Assembly (NCBI GenBank): GCA_030426805.1
Contig: JAUHXU010000006.1
Span: 1-64,000, forward strand
Source: a bacterium
Lineage (GTDB): Bacteria > Planctomycetota > JAFGQW01
DNA: 64,000 nucleotides
Direction: 5' to 3'
A model generated the notes under the pieces. It ran no database searches and was not told the origin of the DNA. It worked only from the letters and a program-made list of their open reading frames with translations. The position numbers and the translations under genes are program-made. Positions 49,720-58,991 of the stretch are shown piece by piece (positions within the stretch are counted from its first letter, which is position 1; every line of letters begins with the position of its first letter).

Positions 49720-51857
49720 CCGTCGACGCGACTGCATCGACCGAACTGAAGCAGCTGCGGCTGATCGGTGAGATCGTCTCGCGCATCAACCTGGGCAAGA
49801 CGTTCGGCGAGATCCTCGACGCGGTCTACGTCCATGTGCAGGAGATCATGCCGGTCGATCGGATCGCGGTCGGGCTCGTCGATCGGGAGCGCGATCGGCT
49901 GACGTTCGCGGCGGTGCGACCGGACGATCTGTCCCAGCGCGGCGTCGGCGTGCGGGTGCCGCTGCAGGGGACGAGCCTCGACGGACTGCTGCGCCGCGAC
50001 GAGGCGCTGATCCTGAACGATCTCGGCGATGGCGATCGCGACGACGTCGAGAGCGAGCGGCACGTCTACGGCGACGGGATGCGCGCGTCGATGACGGTGC
50101 CGCTGACGGTCCGCGGCGATGCGATCGGTGCGCTGTTCCTCTCGAGCCGTGCGCCCGGCGCGTTCCGCAGTCGCCACGCGACGTTCGTGCGCCAGGTCGC
50201 CGGCCACCTCGCGATGACGATCGAGAAGTCGCGGCTGATCGGGCTGCTCGAGTCGCGCAACCTCGCGCTCGCCGAGAGCAAGGCGCTCTCGGAACGCTAC
50301 GTCGAGCGACTCCAGGCCGAAGTGCGGCGCCAGACGGTCGAGCTCGAACGCTCCCGCGAGCGCTACCGGACGCTGCTGGCGATCTCGAACTCGATGAACG
50401 AGAACATCGACGCCGAGCAGATGTTCGATCGGATCGTCGACGTGCTCCGGCCGGTGCTGCCGATCGACCGCCTCGGGATCGTGCTGCTCGAGAAGGGGCA
50501 GGCCCGCCTGTTCTCGCTGTCGCCGCGTGGCGAGCGCCCGAGCCTCGAAGCGGACGATATCCCGCTGGACGGCTCGTACACCGGCGAAGTCGTCCGATCG
50601 GGCGAGACCGGGTATTGGCCCGACTTGAGCGGCGAAGACGGCGTGTTCGAAGATCACCTCGTCGCGACCGGCGTCCGGAGTTTCGTCGTCGTGCCGCTGC
50701 GCAGCAAGGACGAGACGATCGGGACGATGAACGTCAGCAGCCGCGAGGCGAACCACTTCTCGACGGCGGACCTCGGCTTCCTCGAGCAACTCGCCGAGCC
50801 GGTCACACTGGCGGTGCAGAACGCGCTGGCGTTCCGCGAGATCGATCGCCTGAAGAACGAGCTGCTGAGCGAGAACGTCTCGCTGCGCCGGGAGCTGACC
50901 CGGTCGCCGGAAGCGCTCGAACTGCGCGGCGGGAGCCCGGCGATGGCGGCCGTGCGCCACGCCGCCGCGCGGGTCGGGCCGACCGAAGCGACCGTGCTGA
51001 TCCGCGGCGAGACGGGCACCGGCAAGGAACTCGTCGCCCGGGCGATTCACCGGCACAGCCCCCGCGCGGCCAATGCGCTGGTCCCGGTCAACTGCGCCGC
51101 GCTCAGCGAGAGTCTGATCGAGAGCGAGTTGTTCGGCCACGAGAAGGGGGCCTTCACCGGGGCCGCCGAGCGTCGGATCGGACGGTTCGAGCTCGCCGAC
51201 AAGGGCACGATCTTCCTCGACGAGGTCGGCGACCTGCCGCCGGCGGTCCAGGTGAAGCTCCTCCGCGTGCTCCAGGAGCGGGAGTTCGAGCGGGTCGGCG
51301 GCGATACGACGATCCAGGTGGACGTCCGCGTCGTCGCGGCGACGAACCGCGACCTGGAGGCCGCGATTCGAGCCGGGGAGTTCCGGGAGGACCTCTTCTA
51401 TCGGCTCAACGTGTTCCCGATGGCCGTGCCGGCGCTGCGCGAGCGGCCGGACGACATCGTCGAGCTGGCACTGCACTTCCTCCAGCGCTTCTCGCAGAAG
51501 ACCGGCCGGTTCTTCCGCGGGATCACCCCGGCGACGATCGAGCGGCTCCGGTCGTACGACTGGCCCGGCAACGTCCGCGAACTCGAGAACGTGATCGAGC
51601 GGGCGGTGATCCTCGGGGACGGTCCGGAGCTGCGGATCGACGCGGCGCTGCTCGGCGGGGGCTCCCGGGGCCGCCGCGCCGGGCAGCTGTCGCTCGAGCA
51701 GCTCGAACGGCGCTACATCACCGAGATTCTCGAGTCGACCGGCGGAGTCGTCTACGGGCCGGCCGGGGCCGCGAAGATCCTCGGATTGAAGCCGACGACG
51801 CTGCAGAGCCGGATGAAGAAGCTCGGGATCGATCGCGCTGCCGGGAAGAAAAAGTAG
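49716..51857 (+). CDS. Sigma54-dependent activator with two GAF domains
   Basis: 713 residues. GAF 1 about 20-180, coiled coil about 180-225 (LERLQ/ERSRERYR type), GAF 2 about 225-385, AAA+ about 400-640 with GETGTGKE (near 430), GAFTGA (near 478) and Walker B IFLDEVGDL, then HTH with AAKILGLKPTTLQSRMKKL. Start ATG overlaps the HEAT gene stop (ATGA). Input signals unknown. A terminator follows. Confidence 0.92.
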   Translation: MTVDATASTELKQLRLIGEIVSRINLGKTFGEILDAVYVHVQEIMPVDRIAVGLVDRERDRLTFAAVRPDDLSQRGVGVRVPLQGTSLDGLLRRDEALILNDLGDGDRDDVESERHVYGDGMRASMTVPLTVRGDAIGALFLSSRAPGAFRSRHATFVRQVAGHLAMTIEKSRLIGLLESRNLALAESKALSERYVERLQAEVRRQTVELERSRERYRTLLAISNSMNENIDAEQMFDRIVDVLRPVLPIDRLGIVLLEKGQARLFSLSPRGERPSLEADDIPLDGSYTGEVVRSGETGYWPDLSGEDGVFEDHLVATGVRSFVVVPLRSKDETIGTMNVSSREANHFSTADLGFLEQLAEPVTLAVQNALAFREIDRLKNELLSENVSLRRELTRSPEALELRGGSPAMAAVRHAAARVGPTEATVLIRGETGTGKELVARAIHRHSPRAANALVPVNCAALSESLIESELFGHEKGAFTGAAERRIGRFELADKGTIFLDEVGDLPPAVQVKLLRVLQEREFERVGGDTTIQVDVRVVAATNRDLEAAIRAGEFREDLFYRLNVFPMAVPALRERPDDIVELALHFLQRFSQKTGRFFRGITPATIERLRSYDWPGNVRELENVIERAVILGDGPELRIDAALLGGGSRGRRAGQLSLEQLERRYITEILESTGGVVYGPAGAAKILGLKPTTLQSRMKKLGIDRAAGKKK

Positions 51858-51910
51858 GGCGGGGAGTTGACACTGCGAAAAAATCTGTTCAAGTAGTTTC
51901 TCCGCCCGAC

Positions 51911-51950
51911 GCACCGAAATATCGGTGCCGCACCGAATAGTCGGTGTTTT
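51911..51950 (+). terminator. Tandem hairpins, terminator after the sigma54 activator
   Basis: Hairpin 1: GCACCGA-AATA-TCGGTGC (51911-51928). Hairpin 2: CACCGA-ATAG-TCGGTG (51931-51946) followed by TTTT. The two stems are near copies of each other. Confidence 0.6.
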
Positions 51951-52075
51951 CTCGGATCGGGCCGGGGGTGAGAGACTACTTAGGTAGGGTCTAAACCATT
52001 GTGAAAACGTCGATTACCGAAATCGACGTCGAATCGGTCGCAATGGTCTTTCGTTTGCGAAAAAAAATGCGCGCT

Positions 52076-52249
52076 TCATGAAAGTGAAGTGGGCACGGCG
52101 AATAAGTCATCCAATTCCAGCGCCTTCTCGAAGAATCGCTCGTTCTTGATACGGGCGGTCGGAGGTAGCCGGGCACAAACGCGCCGATGCCCGCTCTCGA
52201 CAGTGACGCGCACACCGTAGTGGCGGTTGCGATCGCGTTTCGCTGACAT
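52076..52249 (-). CDS. Possible small basic protein, 57 residues
   Basis: Reads SAKRDRNRHYGVRVTVESGH and then RRVCARLPPTARIKNERFFE with a plausible amphipathic end. A T8 run lies 9 bases after its stop on the same strand. Unrecognised; codon use is acceptable but the frame is short. Confidence 0.4.
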   Translation of the reverse strand: MSAKRDRNRHYGVRVTVESGHRRVCARLPPTARIKNERFFEKALELDDLFAVPTSLS

Positions 52250-52420
52250 GCCGGCCCCTACGAACTCGTTTCGGGTGGCAGTGCCTCACGAGGGCAATGC
52301 CGCCTTTCAAGAGTCGCCCGCAGCGACTCCTTGAGCGACGCGCGCCTCGTTCGGCTCGATGATGTGACCGGTTCACATCGAATGAGCACAGGGGTGCGCA
52401 ACGCTGATGAGGATTGAATC

Positions 52421-53662
52421 ATGCTTCCGTCGATCAAATCACAGATGGCAGAGCTCCTCGCCCTCGGGCGACGCAAAGGGCGTCTGTCGTTCGGTGAACT
52501 CGATCCTCTGCTCAGCCGGGCCGAGTTCTTCCGTTCCGGGTACGTCCGCTTCATCACCGAGCTGAACGAGAAGCGGATCGACCTCGTGCCGGGTGGCGAG
52601 GGCATCGCGTCGTCGAAGTGGCGCGATCGCAAGTCCACCGGCGCGGATCCCGAAGCGCCGAGCAAGGACCCGACCGCGATCTACTTCACCGATCTCAGCG
52701 CCTACCGCCTCCTCACGAAGGAGGAAGAGGTGCTGATCGCTCGCCGGATCGAGTTCACGCGCCGTCGCTTCTTCGAGACGCTCAAGCGCTACAAGATCCC
52801 GCGCGCGGCACTGCGTGACGAGATGAACCTCGACATCTTCGACGAGTCGCTCGGCGATTCGGCGGCGCGTCGTCGCCGCAAGCAGAAGGCGCCGCAGGTG
52901 AAGATCCTTCCGCAGGTCATGCGCGTGATCAAGCGTCGCTACGACGAGTACCTCGCCGCGCGCGAGGAGCTGGTCGAGCGCAACCTGGCGCTCGTGGTCT
53001 ACGTCGCGAAGGACTACATGAACAAGGGGATCTCGCTCCAGGATCTGATCCAGGAGGGGAACACCGGCCTGATGCGTGCGGTCGAGAAGTTCGACTGGCG
53101 CAAGGGCTACCGGTTCAAGACCTACGCGAACTTCTGGATCCAGCAGGCGATGCTGCGCGCGATCCACAACCACAGCCGGACCGTTCGTATCCCGATTTAC
53201 CTCCGTCGCAAGATCAAGAAGATCCGCGACCTCGAGGCGTCGGCGGAGAACGGCGAGGCGACGTTGGAGCAGATCGGCGAGCAGCTCGGCGAGTCCGCGG
53301 AGAGCGTTCGCAAGGCGATGGAGGCCGGGAAGTACATCCTGAGCCTCGACGAGCCGATCAACGGCGACAACACCGCGAGCTCGATGGACTTGATCGAGGA
53401 CTCCAAGGCGCCGGCCGTGGCCGAGCACATGGACCTCGAGTCGCTGCGCCAGGACCTGGACCGCGTGCTGTCGAGCCTCGACAAGCGCGAGGAGCAGATC
53501 CTGCGGATGCGCTTCGGTCTCGACAAGGGCAACTCCAAGACCCTCGAAGAGGTGTCGAAGGTGTTCAACCTGTCGAAGGAGCGAATCCGTCAGATCCAGG
53601 AGGAGGCGCTGCGCAAGCTGCAGCTGCCGGAGAAGTCGCGCCCGCTGGTCGCGTATCTCTGA
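52421..53662 (+). CDS. RNA polymerase sigma-70 factor (RpoD/SigA-like)
   Basis: 413 residues. Region 1.2 near 85-115 (IYFTDLSAYRLLTKEEEVLIARRIE), region 2 near 185-260 (VERNLALVVYVAKDYMNKG, LIQEGNTGLMRAVEKFDWRKG, FKTYANFWIQQAMLRAI), region 3 near 265-340, region 4 near 345-405 (KREEQILRMRFGLDKG, LSKERIRQIQEEALRKL). Shorter than E. coli RpoD, with a brief N-terminus. It could be the housekeeping factor or a group 2 paralogue; the window cannot decide. Confidence 0.93.
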   Translation: MLPSIKSQMAELLALGRRKGRLSFGELDPLLSRAEFFRSGYVRFITELNEKRIDLVPGGEGIASSKWRDRKSTGADPEAPSKDPTAIYFTDLSAYRLLTKEEEVLIARRIEFTRRRFFETLKRYKIPRAALRDEMNLDIFDESLGDSAARRRRKQKAPQVKILPQVMRVIKRRYDEYLAAREELVERNLALVVYVAKDYMNKGISLQDLIQEGNTGLMRAVEKFDWRKGYRFKTYANFWIQQAMLRAIHNHSRTVRIPIYLRRKIKKIRDLEASAENGEATLEQIGEQLGESAESVRKAMEAGKYILSLDEPINGDNTASSMDLIEDSKAPAVAEHMDLESLRQDLDRVLSSLDKREEQILRMRFGLDKGNSKTLEEVSKVFNLSKERIRQIQEEALRKLQLPEKSRPLVAYL

Positions 53663-53688
53663 TCCCTGCGATCACGATCGATCAACCG

Positions 53689-53722
53689 AAGGCGGCGTCA
53701 CGCGAGTGACGCCGCCTTTTTT
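53689..53722 (+). terminator. Rho-independent terminator after the sigma factor
   Basis: AAGGCGGCGTCAC, loop GCGA and GTGACGCCGCCTT form a perfect 13-bp stem followed by a T run to 53722. A-rich flank on the left lets it serve the convergent oxidoreductase gene too. Confidence 0.9.
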
Positions 53723-53739
53723 CGTAGCGGCGCTCGTCG

Positions 53740-54924
53740 CTACCCGCGGTCGTGGAAGCGGGCCGCCTCGCGTCGGTCCGGATCGACCCGGCGGTTCCAC
53801 GCGAAGCGGGAGAGATCGGGGTTCGCGACGCCCTCCACCGCATCCGCGATCAGCGCGCCGAGGATCGGCGCGAACTTGAACGCGTGACCGCTGCCGCCGG
53901 CGGCGACGGTGAGGCCCGAGTCGTCGGGATCGCGCGCGATGAGGAAGTCCTCGTCCACGGTGTCGGAATACGCGCACAGCCGGGTGAAGACGACGTCGGC
54001 GTCGGCCAGGGACGGGACGGTCTCGGCGAGCAGTGCGCGGATGCGTGCGATCTGCTCGTCGGTCACGACCCGTGGTGCGGTCGGATCGATCGGCGCGCCC
54101 GTGTCGTGCAGCGCCACTTTGACGACGTGTTCGCGTGGGTGGAGCGGGAAGCCGTAGAGGCCGGTGCGCGCGATGTCCGCGGTGAAGACCGGGAAGCGAT
54201 CGGCCGTGAAGCGGGTCGGATCGGTCGGGCGCAGGTGCACGACCGGATGGCCGGTCGCTTTCATGAACGGCGCGAGCGTCGGCACGAGCCGCTGCGTCCA
54301 GCAGCCGGCCGCGACGAGCACCGCCTCCGCATCGAGCGGCGTGCCGTCCTCGAGCACGACGCCGTTCGTGACGTCACCGGTCCGCCGAATCGCTGCGACG
54401 CCGCACCCGGTTCGCGTCTCGACACCGTCGCGCCGCGCGTCGTCCAGCAGGCGCTCGACGACGCGTCCGCTCTCGGCGAAGCCGCCCACCGCGTGGAAGA
54501 ACCCGTCGACGTACTGGCCGGTCGTCCACGCGGGAAACCGCGCGCGGAGCGCGTCGTCGTCGAGTCGCTCCGGCCGGTAGCCGCGGTCGATCAGTCGACG
54601 GTAGCTCTCCCACTCGAAACTGCCCGGCTCCATCGGATCGCGCCGGACCATCAGCACGCCGCACGGGTGGTAGAGCGGGTCGTGACCGGCGGCGACCCAA
54701 CGATCGTTCCACGCGTGCCAGCCATCCCACGCGCGTGCCATCAGCGTCATGTAGCCGTCGTCCGGACCGTATTCCATCCGGCAGACCTTGCTGATGTCGG
54801 TGCTCGCCGCATCGGCGTGGGGGAGCGCCGTGCGATCGATCAGCACGACGTCGTGGCCGCGCCGTCGCAACTCGATCGCGCCGACCGTGCCGAGGATGCC
54901 GCCGCCGATGACGATCACGTGCAT
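53740..54924 (-). CDS. FAD-dependent oxidoreductase, sarcosine-oxidase-like
   Basis: 394 residues. N-terminal VIVIGGGILGTVGAIELRRRG binds the ADP part of FAD; DISKVCRMEYG is the MSOX-like substrate loop. RLCAYSDTVDEDFLIARDP and GGSGHAFKFAPILGALIAD match the family C-terminus, where the Cys of 'CxYSxTxDexF' carries flavin covalently in monomeric sarcosine oxidase. Likely oxidises a small N-methyl or secondary amine, producing peroxide. No signal peptide. Convergent with the sigma gene across the terminator. Confidence 0.87.
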   Translation of the reverse strand: MHVIVIGGGILGTVGAIELRRRGHDVVLIDRTALPHADAASTDISKVCRMEYGPDDGYMTLMARAWDGWHAWNDRWVAAGHDPLYHPCGVLMVRRDPMEPGSFEWESYRRLIDRGYRPERLDDDALRARFPAWTTGQYVDGFFHAVGGFAESGRVVERLLDDARRDGVETRTGCGVAAIRRTGDVTNGVVLEDGTPLDAEAVLVAAGCWTQRLVPTLAPFMKATGHPVVHLRPTDPTRFTADRFPVFTADIARTGLYGFPLHPREHVVKVALHDTGAPIDPTAPRVVTDEQIARIRALLAETVPSLADADVVFTRLCAYSDTVDEDFLIARDPDDSGLTVAAGGSGHAFKFAPILGALIADAVEGVANPDLSRFAWNRRVDPDRREAARFHDRG

Positions 54925-55025
54925 GGCGCACAGTGTATCCGCTCGTGCATCGCGCCCCTTTTACAAACCGGAGACGCCGGCCGGCGGACCGGGCCGCGTT
55001 GCCCGGCATGGAAAGGGGGTGCTCG

Positions 55026-55757
55026 ATGATGACGCTCCTCGTGACCGGCCGATTCGACGAGGCGCGCGTGCGTCTTCGCCCCGCCCGATCCGCTTCCACG
55101 CGATCCGCTGCGGCGGATCGAGCGATCGATGCGGGCTGGGCGCGCGCGGCCGACGAGATGTCGCGCGCGGGGCGTGCGTTCTTCGACGGGCCACTCGTGC
55201 GCTTCGAGGGCGTGTCGACGAACGCACGCCGCCTCGTCGTGCGCGCGTCGCCGTCGATCACCTATCGGGATGTCGTCGGCTACCGCGCGGCCGGTCAGGC
55301 TCGGCGAGCGATACCGGCGGAGGAACGGCCCAACCCGCTGAGCGTGCTGGTCGTCGTCCGCACGGCCGACGACCACGTCGCACTCGGCTGGCGAACGACG
55401 GGCGACTGGCGGCCGTCGTACGAAGTGTCGGGGGGATTCGTTCGACGTGGCGAGGGCCTGTTCGATGCCGCGAGGACGCGACTCGGCGAGGACTTCGGCG
55501 ACTGCGGCCGTCGGCTCGATCGACTCGAGCTGATCGCGCTCTACTCGTGCGATACGATCGCCGAGACGGTCGCTCTCTTTGCCGCAGACACGCGGTGCGA
55601 CGCGTGCGACGTCACGCACGCGAGCGCCTACCCGAGCACGCGGGTCGTTCCCGCGTGCGGGACGCGATGGCCCGAGCGGCTGCACCGGCCGTCCGCCGGG
55701 GCGCTCGAGCTCTACCGCGCGTTGCGCTGCGGGTCGATCAGCGCACCACCGGCGTGA
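55026..55757 (+). CDS. Nudix-like protein with incomplete Nudix box
   Basis: 243 residues from ATG 55026, behind AAAGGGGG. LSVLVVVRTADDHVALGWR and then GGFVRRGEGLFDAARTRLGEDFG line up with the Nudix box (Gx5Ex7REUxEExGU), but the central Arg-Glu pair is replaced by Thr-Arg, so the metal site is doubtful. The fold call is moderate, hydrolase activity uncertain. Overlaps the next, convergent gene by 20 bases. Confidence 0.6.
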   Translation: MMTLLVTGRFDEARVRLRPARSASTRSAAADRAIDAGWARAADEMSRAGRAFFDGPLVRFEGVSTNARRLVVRASPSITYRDVVGYRAAGQARRAIPAEERPNPLSVLVVVRTADDHVALGWRTTGDWRPSYEVSGGFVRRGEGLFDAARTRLGEDFGDCGRRLDRLELIALYSCDTIAETVALFAADTRCDACDVTHASAYPSTRVVPACGTRWPERLHRPSAGALELYRALRCGSISAPPA

Positions 55758-56391
55758 ATGCGAACGTCTCGCACACCATGCGGAACACGCGTGCGGCCTC
55801 GCGACTTCGCTCGCCGTCGTCGGTCAGCGAGTCTTGCAGGATCAGCGTGAAGACGTCGTCCTTCGCGCCGAACGTGTAGACCGATTGCTCGATCGTGCGG
55901 CCGGCGACAGTGATCCGGAAGCGCTCCCCGGCGATCGTGCGTCGCGCGAGTGTGACGTCGTGGGCCGCTCGCGAGTCGAGGTTCTCACCCCAGCGCGCCA
56001 CCATCTCGTCGGTGACCGCGTCGCGAGCTGCGTCGACGTCGGCGGCCCGCGAGCGCTGGAGCATGACGACGGCGTCGTTGCCGTCGAGCGTCCAGAGCTT
56101 CGACGATGGGGCGACCGCCTGCACCTCGAACGCCATCGCCCGCGGGTAGTGGAATCGCACCGTGCCGACGTCGAGCACGCGGTGCGGCTTGACGCGCAGC
56201 AGCAATCGCGTCTTGGCGCCGTTCAACTCGATATCGACCGGCTGGTCGAGTCGGATCGGCACGTCTTTCGTGCCGACGCGAACGGTGTAGAGACTCGGGG
56301 GCTCGCGATCTTCGTCGGCCGCTCGCGGGGCGGCTCCGATCGCGAGCGGTGCGCATACGGCAGCCGCCAGCCAGACCTTCGTTCGGTTCAT
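55738..56391 (-). CDS. Secreted hypothetical protein
   Basis: 217 residues with a signal peptide (about 1-24, VWLAAAVCAPLAIGAAPRAA). The mature part is beta-rich (YTVRVGTKDVPIRLDQPVDI). No family recognised. RBS-like AGAGAG before the ATG. Confidence 0.7.
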   Translation of the reverse strand: MNRTKVWLAAAVCAPLAIGAAPRAADEDREPPSLYTVRVGTKDVPIRLDQPVDIELNGAKTRLLLRVKPHRVLDVGTVRFHYPRAMAFEVQAVAPSSKLWTLDGNDAVVMLQRSRAADVDAARDAVTDEMVARWGENLDSRAAHDVTLARRTIAGERFRITVAGRTIEQSVYTFGAKDDVFTLILQDSLTDDGERSREAARVFRMVCETFAFTPVVR

Positions 56392-56476
56392 GGTCGCTCT
56401 CTCTCTAGGTGGACCGCCGATGATTGTAGCGGACGGGCGAGAGGACCCGACGGACGATCTCGACTACGTTTCCCGC

Positions 56477-57046
56477 ATGTCCGACTTCATCGATCCGAAT
56501 CGTTGTGGCGACGGTGTCGTCGTCGCCGTGGCGCGGAGCGCGTCACACACGATGGCCAAGGGCGTCGCGACGTCGATCCGGCTCGTCGCGGGGCTCGGCG
56601 TGGACGGGGATGCGCATGCCGGCGAGACCGTTCGCCACCGCGCGCTCGCTCGCCGCGATCCGGCCGCGCCGAACCTGCGGCAGGTGCACCTGATCCACGC
56701 CGAGGTGCACGACGAACTCGCCGCGCGCGGGTTCTCGATCGCGGCGGGGGAGATGGGCGAGAACGTGACGACGCGGGGACTCGACCTCTTGCGTTTGCCA
56801 CGCGCCACGCGCCTCCGGATCGGCGGCGCGACGATCGAGGTGACCGGCCTGCGCACCCCGTGCGCGCAACTCGACGCGATCGCGCCCGGTTTGATGGAGG
56901 CCACGCTCGAGCGCGCGGCCGACGGGCACGTCGTGCGCAAGGCCGGCGTGATGGGGATCGTCGTCGATGGCGGCGCGGTGCGTGCGGGCGACCCGATCGA
57001 GGTCCGACTGCCGCCGGCGCCGTGGTGCCGCCTCGAACCGGTCTGA
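56477..57046 (+). CDS. MOSC domain protein
   Basis: 189 residues. GLGVDGDAHAGETVRHR, LRQVHLIHAEVHDELAARG, AGEMGENVTTRGLDLLRLP, GLRTPCAQLDAI and KAGVMGIVVDGG follow the MOSC family; the Cys in TPCAQL is the predicted sulfur or metal ligand. MOSC proteins handle molybdenum cofactor-linked sulfur or detoxify N-hydroxylated compounds. ATG 56477 chosen over 56390. Stand-alone domain. Confidence 0.88.
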   Translation: MSDFIDPNRCGDGVVVAVARSASHTMAKGVATSIRLVAGLGVDGDAHAGETVRHRALARRDPAAPNLRQVHLIHAEVHDELAARGFSIAAGEMGENVTTRGLDLLRLPRATRLRIGGATIEVTGLRTPCAQLDAIAPGLMEATLERAADGHVVRKAGVMGIVVDGGAVRAGDPIEVRLPPAPWCRLEPV

Positions 57047-57050
57047 GGGG

Positions 57051-58991
57051 TCAGCGGCGGCGGCCGGCCGCGATCGCGATCAGGCGCGAATCGCCCTCGC
57101 GCGATGTGCCGATCTGCACGCGATCCCCTTCGCGGAGGCCGGCGAGCAGGTAGAGCGCGTGTGCGGCGTCGCGGACCGGCGTGCCGCCGACGTCGAGCAG
57201 CCGATCACCGGCGCGGAGGCCGGCGAGCTGCGCCGGGCTCTTCTCGACGACCGTTTCGATACGCACACCGGGCAAGCCGGGTTCGTCGTACGGGATCAGG
57301 CGCAGTCCGACGTAGCCGCACTCGACCCGGTCGCCGCGCTGGAGGCGCTCGAGGATCGGGGCGATCGCGCTGATCGGGATCGCGAATCCGATGCCGGAGT
57401 TCAGCCCGAATCGGGTCTGGTTGTAGAGCACGGTGACCCCGAGCAATCGGCCGTCGAGGTCGACGAGCGCGCCGCCCTGGTTCGCCTGGTTGATCCACGC
57501 GTCGGTCTGCACCGCGGTGCGACCGCCGTCGAGCTGTCCGCGCGCACTCAAGACGCCGAACGTCAGGAACGGCTCGCTCCGCACGCGGGATGCGCCGTAG
57601 GGGTTGCCGATCGCGACGACGAATGCCCCGACCGGCGTCGCGTCTTGCGCCGGGCGCGCGAGGGTCGGCAGCCCGGTCGCCTCGGCCTTGACCAGCGCGA
57701 GTCCGGTCGCGCGATCGCGGCCGCGCACCGACGCCGGTACGACGCGGCCGTCGGCGAGCACGACCTCGACCTTCTCGACGTCGTCGCCCAGGTGGACCGC
57801 TGCGGTCGCGATCCACCCGTCGGCATCGATCACGACGCCGCTCACGGGCCCCGACCGACGCTTGCGCTGCGCGGCGAGGCCCGGATTGACCTTCCGCGGC
57901 TTCTGCGGCTTGGCGCCGGGCTTCGCAGACTTCTTCGGGCGGGGCCGCCGCGGGCTCCACATGCCGTCGTAGCGCTCCGCCTTCGGGGGCAGGTCGGCCT
58001 CCGGATCGGGCTTGTCCGCGTCGCCGTCTTTCTCGCGATCGCCTTCTTTGCCGTCGTCCTTTTTGCCGTCGTCCTTCTTCGGGGCGTCCTTCTTCGGGGC
58101 GTCCTTCTTCGGGTCGCCGTCCGCGCGCGCTTCGGTCTTCTTCGGCTCCTGCGTCTTCTTCCGTACGGGCTTTCGCCGCGTGACGAGCAGGCTGACCACC
58201 GCCGGCGACGCGGCACGCGCCGCTTCGACCACGGTGTCCTGGATCATGCTCGCGTACCGTCGTGCCGAGCGGCGCCCGCCGTGGAACTGCAGGACCCGAT
58301 ACGCCTCGTCGTTTTCGGCGTACGACTCGCGGATGAAGTTGATCGGCATCGCCTGCCCCATGTCGCCGTCACCGCGCTTGGGGTCGATGACACCGATGAG
58401 CATGCCGCGGACGTCGATCAGCGGACCGCCGGTCGAGCCGGGATTCACGGCCGCGGTCGTGATGATGCGCCCGACGGTGACGCGCGTGTTCCCGTCCGTG
58501 CTCGGAAAGAGCCCCGCGACGTGACCGACGGTCAGCGACGCCTGGACCGAGCCGCCCTGGTTGAAGGCATTGCCGATCGTCATCGCGAGTTGACCGACGT
58601 GCAGTGCGTCGGAGTCGCCCGCGGCGATCACGGGGTAACGACCGCCCTTGACGATGCGCACGATCGCCGTGCGGCTCGTCGCCGACCGCGCGATCGGCCG
58701 CGCCTCGTAGCGTTGGCCGCTCGCGGTCTCGACCTCGACTCGATCGCTGTCCCGGAAGTTGAACCCGACCGCGCGCGCTTCGGTCAGCACGTAGCCGCGT
58801 CCGTCGACGATCACGCCGGTGAAGCGCTTGGCGACTCGGACGACCGCCCGCGTCTGCTTCTCCGACAGTTGCGTGAAGTCGCGCGACAGGCCGAACAGTC
58901 CGGTCGGATCGGCCCGTTGTGCGGTCGATGCGCCGGCGAGGGTCGCGACGAGGAGGGCGGCGATGCCGAGCCGCCGTCGGAACGCGCTCAC
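57051..58991 (-). CDS. Inactive-looking HtrA paralogue with two protease-like domains and PDZ
   Basis: 646 residues, GTG start, signal peptide (LGIAALLVATLAGASTA). Domain 1 (about 35-235) has TEARAVG where HtrA has His, and NPGSTGGPL where the catalytic Ser should be (Thr instead). A Lys/Asp-rich low-complexity linker (about 275-330, repeated KKDAP and KKDDG units) leads to domain 2 (about 380-540), which has NQANQGGAL in place of GNSGGPL. A PDZ domain closes it. All triad positions I can place are altered, so it may be a scaffold or substrate binder. Overlaps the active paralogue upstream by 4 bases. Confidence 0.85.
   Translation of the reverse strand: MSAFRRRLGIAALLVATLAGASTAQRADPTGLFGLSRDFTQLSEKQTRAVVRVAKRFTGVIVDGRGYVLTEARAVGFNFRDSDRVEVETASGQRYEARPIARSATSRTAIVRIVKGGRYPVIAAGDSDALHVGQLAMTIGNAFNQGGSVQASLTVGHVAGLFPSTDGNTRVTVGRIITTAAVNPGSTGGPLIDVRGMLIGVIDPKRGDGDMGQAMPINFIRESYAENDEAYRVLQFHGGRRSARRYASMIQDTVVEAARAASPAVVSLLVTRRKPVRKKTQEPKKTEARADGDPKKDAPKKDAPKKDDGKKDDGKEGDREKDGDADKPDPEADLPPKAERYDGMWSPRRPRPKKSAKPGAKPQKPRKVNPGLAAQRKRRSGPVSGVVIDADGWIATAAVHLGDDVEKVEVVLADGRVVPASVRGRDRATGLALVKAEATGLPTLARPAQDATPVGAFVVAIGNPYGASRVRSEPFLTFGVLSARGQLDGGRTAVQTDAWINQANQGGALVDLDGRLLGVTVLYNQTRFGLNSGIGFAIPISAIAPILERLQRGDRVECGYVGLRLIPYDEPGLPGVRIETVVEKSPAQLAGLRAGDRLLDVGGTPVRDAAHALYLLAGLREGDRVQIGTSREGDSRLIAIAAGRRR

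Larger units (their letters stand above)
51858..52420. other. 560-base intergenic region upstream of the sigma factor
   Basis: Relatively A/T-rich. Besides the terminator hairpins it holds a nested structure: ACCATTG (51995-52001) pairs with CAATGGT (52041-52047) and encloses ACGTCGAT/ATCGACGT (52007-52014, 52022-52029). A run of eight A (52060-52067) reads as T8 on the other strand. A small minus-strand gene lies at 52076-52249. The remaining 170 bases before the sigma gene show no clear promoter. Confidence 0.5.

Noticed and set aside
51991..52215. 74-codon minus-strand frame in the gap before the sigma factor
   Set aside because: A different minus frame (52076-52249) has better composition; this one runs through the terminator-like structure.
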